Origin: a virus
Reading direction: 5' to 3' (one strand)
DNA length: 21,227 bases
Virus record (IMG/VR): IMGVR_UViG_3300030102_001177
Location: 1-21,227 of that record
The notes under the pieces were generated by a model. That model saw nothing but the letters and a program-made list of their open reading frames with translations, was not told the DNA's origin and did no database searches. The first letter of the stretch is position 1. Every line of letters starts with the position of its first letter. A program made the translations under genes and the position numbers. Shown piece after piece: positions 16,420 through 21,227 of this stretch.

Positions 16420-16599
16420 ATGACTAGACCAACCACTGAACAACTAAAAGAAACATTACAAAAATTAGTTACTCAACATAACAAAGCTTTAAAAGTTCAA
16501 AACCAATGTAAAGAGCAGATAATAGCAATTCAAGCTGTTATACAAGATAGAGAAGATGGAAGTACCAACGATACTAATTCCGAATTTACAGAGGATTGA
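16420..16599 (+). CDS. Small coiled-coil hypothetical protein
   Basis: A 59-codon frame starting at ATG 16420, 6 nt after the previous stop, ending TGA 16597-16599. The peptide begins MTRPTTEQLKETLQKLVTQH and continues with KALKVQNQCKEQIIAIQAVIQ, giving regular hydrophobic spacing expected of a single amphipathic helix or coiled coil, then an acidic tail. It fills what would otherwise be a gap and overlaps the next gene by 44 nt, in line with the overlaps elsewhere in this cluster. No family recognised. Confidence 0.6.
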   Translation: MTRPTTEQLKETLQKLVTQHNKALKVQNQCKEQIIAIQAVIQDREDGSTNDTNSEFTED

Positions 16600-16936
16600 A
16601 ACTATATCTATACCTTTACCAACAGCCGATGTTCCAAATTACATCCCGCTGGTTGTACCTCCGAGCGATCTTCGTGAACCAGAGGGTACGCAACCAGCTA
16701 CCACAGAAAAAACAGAACAACCAGATCCACCGAGCATAAACATTCCAATTATTAATTTTAATGTACCACTGCCTACTGCAGACACGGTGGTAGTTGCTGG
16801 TTATGCAGCTGTTTCAGCTGTTGCGGTAACTACCTTTGCTCAACCATTTTTTGACACTATAAAGAAAAAACTACAAAAGTTATTATTAGGTAGAATAGAA
16901 AAATGGAAGAAAAGAAAGACAAAAAACAAGGTTTGA
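16556..16936 (+). CDS. Proline-rich single-pass membrane protein
   Basis: 126 residues. The N-terminal 75 are Pro-rich and hold a duplicated motif PLPTAD (residues 20-25 and 71-76). A hydrophobic segment at about 77-95 (VVVAGYAAVSAVAVTTFA) is followed by a strongly basic tail (KKKLQKLLLGRIEKWKKRK). By the positive-inside rule the tail would be cytoplasmic and the Pro-rich part periplasmic. Not assigned to a family; its place among small membrane and exported proteins suggests a role in lysis or in modifying the envelope, but this is inference. It starts inside the coiled-coil gene (44-nt overlap) and overlaps the next gene by up to 34 nt. Confidence 0.6.
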   Translation: MEVPTILIPNLQRIETISIPLPTADVPNYIPLVVPPSDLREPEGTQPATTEKTEQPDPPSINIPIINFNVPLPTADTVVVAGYAAVSAVAVTTFAQPFFDTIKKKLQKLLLGRIEKWKKRKTKNKV

Positions 16937-17199
16937 TGTCAGCGTGTGATACGCACGAAGAACGCATGGAAATAGTTAGTACACTTGTACGTTTAACTGT
17001 TGTAGTTTGGAGTGGATTTATAATTACTTTAAATTATGTAGAAGTACCAATGCTTAAGAAATCTTCTAATGCTGCAGATATAACTTTTGTGGCCTCGATT
17101 TTTGCGGGCGGTATTGCCAGTTTTGGTTTGTCTACATCTAACGGAAAAAAAGATACAAAAGGTGTAAAATGTTCTGAATGTCAAAAAGTAATTAAATGA
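16903..17199 (+). CDS. Two-helix membrane protein, holin candidate
   Basis: 98 residues with two hydrophobic segments at about 28-46 (LVRLTVVVWSGFIITLNYV) and 57-77 (ADITFVASIFAGGIASFGLS), short charged ends, and a C-terminal CSEC pair (residues 90-93). Size, two transmembrane helices and location in the late cluster fit a class II holin like T7 gp17.5, which also lies between fibre and small terminase genes. No sequence signature proves it. A shorter start at ATG 16936 is attractive because it forms a TGATG overlap with the previous stop and has AAGG just upstream; it would remove 11 charged residues. The stop overlaps the next ATG by 4 nt. Confidence 0.5.
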   Translation: MEEKKDKKQGLMSACDTHEERMEIVSTLVRLTVVVWSGFIITLNYVEVPMLKKSSNAADITFVASIFAGGIASFGLSTSNGKKDTKGVKCSECQKVIK

Positions 17200-17549
17200 A
17201 AAAATTATTAACTGTACTACTGTTGTTACCTGCGGGTGCATATGCTAATACCGTTACGCCCCAGTTTACCACAGGTAGTATGAACTCAACAACTACAACC
17301 ACACAAACTATAACCGAAGTTGAACAGCGTCAAGTATTTGGGGCTGAAGTAAAGACCTGGAATGGTTCTAATGTAACACCATCTGCCGATATAACTGGTG
17401 CTGGTACTACATTTACCATAACAGACACAACTTTACCTTGGACACTAGAAACCACATCAAGATCCGCTGGATTAGTAGAACAATGGGATACCACAACAAA
17501 CTATACAATAAACTCTACTACTACTTCGCTCTCTGTATTTTCTCAGTAA
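17196..17549 (+). CDS. Small exported Thr-rich protein
   Basis: 117 residues with a textbook signal peptide: MKKLLTVLLLLPAGAYA then N, an AYA cleavage site at residue 17. The mature part is short, Thr/Ser-rich and beta-like, without Cys. It starts with ATGA overlap to the holin candidate, so it is probably cotranslated. No lipobox is present, so it is not an Rz1-type lipoprotein. Exported phage proteins of this sort next to a putative holin may act in the periplasm or outer envelope, but I cannot name a function. Its last 22 codons overlap the signal peptide of the next gene in another frame. Confidence 0.6.
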   Translation: MKKLLTVLLLLPAGAYANTVTPQFTTGSMNSTTTTTQTITEVEQRQVFGAEVKTWNGSNVTPSADITGAGTTFTITDTTLPWTLETTSRSAGLVEQWDTTTNYTINSTTTSLSVFSQ

Positions 17550-18049
17550 CGCCTGCATACGCAGAAGGAGATACAAATAATTCATCAAACCCTGTGGCAG
17601 CAGCTACGGGAAATGTTACCAATCAGGCAGTGCAATTTCAAAACAATGGAGCACCGTCTAGACAAGCTTACGGTTCTAACATATCATGTAATGGTTCTAC
17701 AATGACCTTTAGCCCATTTTATATGGGTAATGATACATCACCTTACGACCCAGAAGGGTACGTAATTAGTGAAAACTGGGGCTTTCAAATAAACTTTTCA
17801 GTGCCACTTAACAGAGATTTGACTAAACAATGTCAAAGAATAGCTAAGAGGCAAGAAGAAAAGATGCAATTAGATTTTGAGCTTGTACGTGCACTTAAAT
17901 GTGCAGAATTACAACAAAAGGGTTTTACTATACGCCCTAATACACGTGTTTATCACTTGTGTCAAGATATAGTACCAATACAATCATTATTACCAAAAGA
18001 AGATGTTAGCACTACTAAAACCAATCGTTTTAACTTTTTTAAAAAGTGA
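17483..18049 (+). CDS. Exported hypothetical protein with four cysteines
   Basis: 188 residues from ATG 17483; the frame also opens at TTG 17438, but the ATG gives a good signal peptide (basic NKLYNKL, hydrophobic YYYFALCIFSVT, cleavage after PAYA at residue 27). The mature protein has four Cys (in NISCNG, KQCQR, LKCAE, HLCQD) that could pair in the periplasm, a segment 'NWGFQINFSVPLN', and a C-terminal helix (QCQRIAKRQEEKMQLDFELV). Similar 'WGFQ.N.SVPLN' proteins recur in marine podoviruses as hypotheticals. It overlaps the previous gene by 67 nt and the next by 47 nt. A spanin-like role was considered, but there is no membrane anchor or lipobox, so I leave function open. Confidence 0.6.
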   Translation: MGYHNKLYNKLYYYFALCIFSVTPAYAEGDTNNSSNPVAAATGNVTNQAVQFQNNGAPSRQAYGSNISCNGSTMTFSPFYMGNDTSPYDPEGYVISENWGFQINFSVPLNRDLTKQCQRIAKRQEEKMQLDFELVRALKCAELQQKGFTIRPNTRVYHLCQDIVPIQSLLPKEDVSTTKTNRFNFFKK

Positions 18050-18173
18050 GAAATTTAAAATATTTGTAGTTGATCTACTTGAAAAATTATCTAAAGAAAG
18101 TGACAACGAACTGGACGACAAAGCTGTTGAATTTATAAGAAATGGATTATTTCCAGCAAAACCTTTAGATTAA
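18003..18173 (+). CDS. Small acidic-ended hypothetical protein
   Basis: A 56-codon frame from ATG 18003 to TAA 18171-18173. It begins MLALLKPIVLTFLKSEKFKI and continues VVDLLEKLSKESDN, then ends in EFIRNGLFPAKPLD, giving a hydrophobic N-terminal helix and an amphipathic, acidic second half. It overlaps the preceding exported-protein gene by 47 nt and stops 1 nt before the small terminase ATG. The weak AAAAGAAG just upstream could serve as ribosome site. Without it, 18050-18174 would be an unexplained gap in a genome that otherwise has almost none. No family recognised. Confidence 0.6.
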   Translation: MLALLKPIVLTFLKSEKFKIFVVDLLEKLSKESDNELDDKAVEFIRNGLFPAKPLD

Positions 18174-18174
18174 T

Positions 18175-18417
18175 ATGGATAAACCACAAAGAGCTGGTGA
18201 GTCGCAGTTTAATCACTTACACCATTTAGTAACTACTGAACTAATTGCAAGAGTACAAAGTGGTGAGGCAACAACTGCAGATCTTAAAGTAGCTGCTGAT
18301 TGGTTATACAAAAACGACATTACGGGGGTTGCGTTTGATACGTCACCTCTTAGTAAGTTAGCTAGTATTATGCCACAAGTTGATTTTGACTCAGTACAAA
18401 GATCAGTAACAAAATAA
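18175..18417 (+). CDS. Small terminase subunit (DNA maturase A, T7 gp18-like)
   Basis: 80 residues, close to T7 gp18 (89 aa). Helical, with the segment 'ATTADLKVAADWLYKNDITG' (residues 32-51), which matches the short helix-loop pattern of small packaging subunits in marine T7-like phages. It would bind concatemer DNA and present it to the large terminase at the portal. Position two genes ahead of the large terminase supports this. The stop shares one base with the next ATG (TAATG). No clear Shine-Dalgarno. Sequence similarity to T7 gp18 itself is weak, so the call leans on context. Confidence 0.72.
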   Translation: MDKPQRAGESQFNHLHHLVTTELIARVQSGEATTADLKVAADWLYKNDITGVAFDTSPLSKLASIMPQVDFDSVQRSVTK

Positions 18418-18686
18418 TGGCTCCTAAGAAAAAACCTTTTTCACAATTACGTAAAAGTGCAAAAGCATACCGACTTAGCCCAGAATCAAGGGCGAAAAAA
18501 AACGCAGCTCAACGCAAGCGAAACAAAACCACGGAAAACAAAAAATATAGAGCCGAACTTAACCGTGCCAGGAGGAAGGCTGGGCAATACGGCAAGGGGG
18601 GAAAGGATTTTTCACACACTAAATCTGGCAGAATAGTCAGAGAAAATCCTACAACTAACAGAGCAAGAAATCGTGGTAGAAAATGA
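18417..18686 (+). CDS. Very basic small protein in the packaging module
   Basis: 89 residues with Lys and Arg making up about a third of the chain (MAPKKKPFSQLRKSAKAYRL at the start, then 'RAKKNAAQRKRNKTTENKKY', ending NRARNRGRK). No zinc ligands or known fold are visible; it is probably partly disordered and binds nucleic acid. It is tied by 1-nt overlap to the small terminase and by 4-nt overlap to the HNH gene, so it belongs to the packaging operon. It might assist terminase-DNA contact or act with the HNH nuclease; both are inference. Confidence 0.6.
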   Translation: MAPKKKPFSQLRKSAKAYRLSPESRAKKNAAQRKRNKTTENKKYRAELNRARRKAGQYGKGGKDFSHTKSGRIVRENPTTNRARNRGRK

Positions 18687-19012
18687 TACCAGTACTTCCA
18701 ACTTATAAAGATTACAATTACAACTTAATAGTCATGACATCAACAGATGCTAAAAAACTCTGGAGAAAAGCTATTAAGGAGGCAAACAACTATGAATGTA
18801 TTTATTGTGGAGAAAGACATCATGAATTTGATCTTACCATTGACCATGTACGCCCCAGATGTAATGGGGGTGGTCATATGTCTAACAACTGCGTTCCAGC
18901 GTGTCAAAGATGTAATCAATCGAAAGGAAGTAATAATTGGTTGACGTGGTTTCGTACTACGTTTCCACCTAACCCTTTTAGGGAACAACTAATAACAAAT
19001 TGGATTAAATGA
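18683..19012 (+). CDS. HNH endonuclease
   Basis: 109 residues with a complete HNH signature: C39-I-Y-C42, then TID54H55VRPRCNGGG, then N69-C-V-P-A-C74-Q-R-C77-N78. The two CxxC pairs form the structural zinc site and D54-H55 with N69 and N78 form the metal-dependent nuclease centre. It likely nicks or cuts DNA. It lies between small and large terminase genes, a place where HNH proteins in other tailed phages assist terminase cleavage, or where homing-type nucleases settle. Start ATG 18683 gives an ATGA overlap with the upstream gene; ATG 18734 is an alternative. The stop overlaps the large terminase ATG by 4 nt. Confidence 0.88.
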   Translation: MIPVLPTYKDYNYNLIVMTSTDAKKLWRKAIKEANNYECIYCGERHHEFDLTIDHVRPRCNGGGHMSNNCVPACQRCNQSKGSNNWLTWFRTTFPPNPFREQLITNWIK

Positions 19013-20739
19013 GTTTAGAAAAAGAGTTACATAAAGATTTTAGAATATTTCTAACAGCTATATGGACTCACTTAAATTTACCAATACCAACCAGAGCACA
19101 GTTATGTATCGCTGAGTATTTACAACAAGGCCCAAAACGATTACAGATACAAGCGTTTCGTGGTGTAGGTAAATCTTGGATCACCGCTGCATTTGTGCTG
19201 TGGACTTTATTTAACGATCCAAACAAAAAAATTATGGTGGTGTCTGCATCTAAAGACAGAGCAGACTCCTTTTCTATATTTTGTCAAAGGTTAATTATGG
19301 AGGTACCTTGGTTATCACACCTAAAACCTAAAAACGATGACCAAAGATGGTCACGTATATCGTTTGATGTGGGGCCAGCAGCTCCGCACCAAGCACCCTC
19401 AGTAAAGTCTGTGGGTATTACAGGACAGCTAACAGGATCTAGAGCTGACCTTATGGTACTAGACGATGTCGAAGTACCTAATAACAGTATGACGGAGCTA
19501 CAACGTGAAAAACTCTTACAACTTGTTACTGAGTGTGAGTCTATTCTTACTCCTAAACGTGACTCTCGTATTATGTTTCTTGGAACTCCTCAAACGACTT
19601 TCACTGTTTACAATAAATTAAGAGAACGTAGTTATAGACCTTTTGTGTGGCCTGCTAGGTATCCTCGCAAGGTAGCCATGTATGATGGTTTACTTGCACC
19701 GCAACTAGCAGAGGATTTAGAAAACAAAAACGATCTTACGTGGGAACCTACAGATACACGTTTTAAAGAAGCTGATCTACTAGAAAGAGAAGCATCTATG
19801 GGTAGATCAAACTTTATGTTGCAGTTTATGCTAGATACTAGCTTATCTGACGCAGAAAAGTTCCCATTAAAGTTTGCAGATCTTATAGTAAATCCAGTAA
19901 ATCCTACACATGCACCAGAAAACATAATATGGTGCTCAGACCCAGACAATGTTATAAAAGATTTACCTTGTGTGGGGCTCCCAGGGGATTATTACTACAA
20001 ACCTATGCAGATACAAGGTAAGTGGCAAGAATATAGTGAAACTATTTGCAGTGTTGACCCATCTGGGCGTGGAGCTGACGAAACAGTAGCTTGTTTTTTA
20101 TCACAACTAAATGGTATCATGTATTTGCATGAAATATACGCATCACAAGACGGTTATAGTGATGACACATTATTAGCAATACTTAAAAGATGCAGAAAAT
20201 ATGATGCGAGTACACTGCTCATCGAGAGCAACTTTGGCGATGGTATTGTATCAGAGCTATTTAAAAAACACTGTCAAACGACAAAAACAAACATAAATAT
20301 AGAGGAAACAAGAGCAAATGTTCGCAAAGAAGACAGAATCATTGATAGTCTTGAGCCTGTGTTTAATCAGCATAGGTTGGTGGTTGACCCCAAAGTTATT
20401 GCATGGGATTATGAATCGAATACTGAGAGGGCAGCTGAAAATAGATACCAATATATGCTTGCCTACCAAATCTCAAGAATGTGCAGGGAAAAAGGTGCCG
20501 TTCGACATGACGACAGAATTGATGCCCTTGCCCAAGGAGTCAAATATTACACCGATGCCCTTGCCCTTTCAGCTGAACAACAAATAAAAGACAGAAGACA
20601 TGAGGAATGGTTAGATCATCTAGAAGCATGGATGGATGACCCAGAGTGTGAAGCAAATCATATTGCACTAGGAATGTCCTTAGACCAAAAAAGAGAGGCT
20701 AGAGGGGCTACTAGAAGCCACTCACACTCATGGATGTAG
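19009..20739 (+). CDS. Large terminase subunit (DNA maturase B, T7 gp19-like)
   Basis: 576 residues, matching T7 gp19 (586 aa). The N-terminal ATPase has Walker A R51-G-V-G-K55-S56, Walker B LMVLD152D153VE155, and a likely coupling motif MFLGTPQT. The C-terminal RNase H-like nuclease has D350 in 'VDPSGRGADETV', then LLIESNFGDG, and a closing HD501D502RID505AL. It powers DNA translocation into the prohead and cuts the concatemer at the terminal repeats. It begins with an ATGA overlap to the HNH gene and is the last long gene of the window, as gp19 is in T7. All key residues are present. Confidence 0.95.
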   Translation: MSLEKELHKDFRIFLTAIWTHLNLPIPTRAQLCIAEYLQQGPKRLQIQAFRGVGKSWITAAFVLWTLFNDPNKKIMVVSASKDRADSFSIFCQRLIMEVPWLSHLKPKNDDQRWSRISFDVGPAAPHQAPSVKSVGITGQLTGSRADLMVLDDVEVPNNSMTELQREKLLQLVTECESILTPKRDSRIMFLGTPQTTFTVYNKLRERSYRPFVWPARYPRKVAMYDGLLAPQLAEDLENKNDLTWEPTDTRFKEADLLEREASMGRSNFMLQFMLDTSLSDAEKFPLKFADLIVNPVNPTHAPENIIWCSDPDNVIKDLPCVGLPGDYYYKPMQIQGKWQEYSETICSVDPSGRGADETVACFLSQLNGIMYLHEIYASQDGYSDDTLLAILKRCRKYDASTLLIESNFGDGIVSELFKKHCQTTKTNINIEETRANVRKEDRIIDSLEPVFNQHRLVVDPKVIAWDYESNTERAAENRYQYMLAYQISRMCREKGAVRHDDRIDALAQGVKYYTDALALSAEQQIKDRRHEEWLDHLEAWMDDPECEANHIALGMSLDQKREARGATRSHSHSWM

Positions 20740-20745
20740 TCAACC

Positions 20746-20785
20746 CCACCATAACACACGGGGAAGTGGTGCTCCTCGTGGGTGG
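20746..20785 (+). terminator. Stem-loop just after the terminase stop
   Basis: CACGGGGA (20757-20764) pairs with TCCTCGTG (20773-20780) with one G-T pair and an 8-nt loop. CCACC (20746-20750) and GGTGG (20781-20785) extend the stem across a 6-nt one-sided bulge. No T-tract follows, so it is not a classic intrinsic terminator; it may end translation-coupled transcripts, protect the 3' end, or do neither. Confidence 0.35.
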
Positions 20786-20797
20786 AAACAGCGGTCA

Positions 20798-20820
20798 GAG
20801 GGGTAGCTAGTCTATCCCTC
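20798..20820 (+). terminator. 9-bp stem-loop downstream of the terminase gene
   Basis: GAGGGGTAG (20798-20806) pairs with CTATCCCTC (20812-20820) over 9 bp with one G-T pair and loop CTAGT. The position 60-80 nt after the last long gene suits a late terminator or RNA processing site, but no T-run follows. Confidence 0.4.
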
Positions 20821-20924
20821 ACTCTACATCGTGGTAAGGTTCACGATATATTATGAAAAAATTATTCTTACTCTTACTAATACTTAGGGTAGCTGCTCCT
20901 ATATCGTATATAACGTGGGTAGCT
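20801..20924 (+). repeat. Three copies of GGGTAGCT
   Basis: The exact 8-mer occurs at 20801-20808, 20887-20894 and 20917-20924, all on the + strand within 124 nt. The first lies in a stem-loop and the other two in the possible membrane-protein gene. Function unknown. Confidence 0.5.
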
Positions 20925-20981
20925 CTCAGGGATCAAAAAATTTGGCATAATTTTCCAAAGGCAATATACAGAGAGCGATAG
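20853..20981 (+). CDS. Possible small membrane protein, placed like T7 gp19.5
   Basis: A 42-codon frame from ATG 20853 to TAG 20979-20981. It starts MKKLFLLLLILRVAAPISYI, with a basic start and one hydrophobic helix, and ends in a charged tail with RDQKIWHNFPKAIYRER. T7 encodes a small membrane protein, gp19.5 (49 aa), directly after gp19; size, topology and place agree, though I see no sequence similarity that proves homology. A weak AAGG lies 13 nt upstream, a spacing like that before the gp15-like gene. Confidence 0.4.
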   Translation: MKKLFLLLLILRVAAPISYITWVALRDQKIWHNFPKAIYRER

Positions 20982-21035
20982 CTGGCAGCCCCCCAAGCGG
21001 TTGGCTTGTGTTCGGTTTTCCGTACTTGCTACAAT

Positions 21036-21188
21036 CATGAGACAGCCCCCACAAGATTATTTCAATATATTAAGAAGTACCGCAGCGGGGATAGCGTATA
21101 AATACATGAGTCTTATGAGACCAGCACCATATATAGCAATATTAAAAAACATTGCGGGGCCTTGACACAATCTCATGTGAGTCTCATG
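21036..21188. repeat. Cluster of CATGAG / CTCATG motifs
   Basis: CATGAG occurs at 21036-21041 and 21105-21110, with a variant TATGAGAC at 21114-21121. The inverse CTCATG occurs at 21172-21177 and 21183-21188. CATGAGAC (21036-21043) and GTCTCATG (21181-21188) are exact inverse 8-mers. They surround a TTGACA at 21162-21167. Binding sites or structure are possible but unproven. Confidence 0.4.
21037..21165 (+). CDS. Possible 42-residue protein
   Basis: A frame from ATG 21037 to TGA 21163-21165 begins MRQPPQDYFNILRSTAAGIA and has several Tyr, Ile and Arg residues with three in-frame Met. There is no Shine-Dalgarno and the frame includes some of the repeated CATGAG motifs, so chance is quite possible. 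Listed because the region is otherwise empty. Confidence 0.22.
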   Translation: MRQPPQDYFNILRSTAAGIAYKYMSLMRPAPYIAILKNIAGP

Positions 21189-21227
21189 GGATCTGTATTT
21201 CCTGAGTGTGGATTATTATATATAAGG

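Larger units (their letters stand above)
20740..21227. other. Region after the large terminase without a long gene
   Basis: This 488-nt stretch has only short reading frames. It contains two stem-loops near the terminase stop, three copies of GGGTAGCT, a cluster of CATGAG-type motifs near the right end, one TTGACA without a matching -10 box, and two possible 42-codon genes. In T7 the stretch after gene 19 leads to the right end and terminal repeat, so this region may be close to a genome end; the window does not show a repeat partner that would prove it. Confidence 0.6.

Noticed and set aside
17483-17566. Lipoprotein signal (FALC at residues 15-18) in the second exported protein
   Set aside because: Leu directly before Cys does not fit a lipobox, and a normal AYA cleavage site follows at residue 27.
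17196-18049. Spanin pair (Rz/Rz1)
   Set aside because: The overlap is suggestive, but there is no lipobox in either product and no uncleaved N-terminal anchor followed by a periplasmic coiled coil.
20730-20810. 26-codon frame starting at an ATG inside the terminase end
   Set aside because: Too short, and its length is largely the stem-loop sequence; no support beyond an open frame.
20981-21040. tRNA-like look: GC-rich start, CAAGC/GCTTG hairpin at 20994-21008 and a TTCG stretch
   Set aside because: No acceptor stem pairs across the segment and there is no proper anticodon arm or GTTCRA T-loop.
21162-21192. Host-type promoter starting with TTGACA
   Set aside because: The sequence 16-19 nt downstream (around CATGGG) does not resemble TATAAT; kept only as part of the motif cluster.
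1-21227. CRISPR array, insertion sequence, integrase or attachment site
   Set aside because: No spaced direct repeats of CRISPR type, no transposase or integrase motifs, and no tRNA gene were found.

Overview
The window is the late structural and DNA-packaging half of a T7-like podovirus (Autographiviridae type), apparently a marine one. All genes lie on the + strand, are tightly packed or overlapping, and follow the T7 order: tail tube B (gp12, C-terminus only), gp13-like, gp14-like, gp15-like and gp16-like internal virion (ejection) proteins, gp17-like tail fibre, a cluster of small genes, small terminase, large terminase. The DNA is AT-rich. The tail fibre carries the 'QIYHDG' type repeats often seen in cyanophages and SAR11 phages. 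I therefore infer a phage of a picocyanobacterium or of SAR11. The sequence alone does not separate these hosts, and no host metabolic gene is present here.

Positions 1-10741 hold the end of gp12 and the ejectosome block. The gp15-like protein (1252 aa) is much longer than T7 gp15 and ends in a zinc D,D/L,D-carboxypeptidase-type (M15) domain. The gp16-like protein (1890 aa) shows no lysozyme/transglycosylase signature at its N-terminus. Instead it carries an ADP-ribosyltransferase-like domain followed by a HExxH metallopeptidase-like domain. If these proteins are ejected as in T7, the particle would deliver a wall-cutting enzyme and two effector-like enzymes together with the DNA.

Positions 10754-15804 encode the tail fibre and a small accompanying protein. 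The fibre has a T7-type attachment domain, a 12-residue repeat array, a cupredoxin-like domain with all four type-1 copper ligands, a 10-residue repeat array, and about six long C-terminal repeats. Positions 15801-18173 hold small genes joined by short overlaps: a fibre-associated protein, small hypothetical proteins, two membrane proteins (one holin-like), and two exported proteins whose genes overlap so that the second signal peptide is encoded inside the first gene.

Positions 18175-20739 are the packaging module: small terminase, a very basic small protein, an HNH endonuclease, and large terminase, each joined to the next by a 1-4 nt overlap. After the terminase, 20740-21227 has no long gene. 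It contains two stem-loops, three copies of an 8-mer, a cluster of CATGAG-type motifs, and two possible 42-codon genes, one of which would sit where T7 has the small membrane protein gene 19.5.
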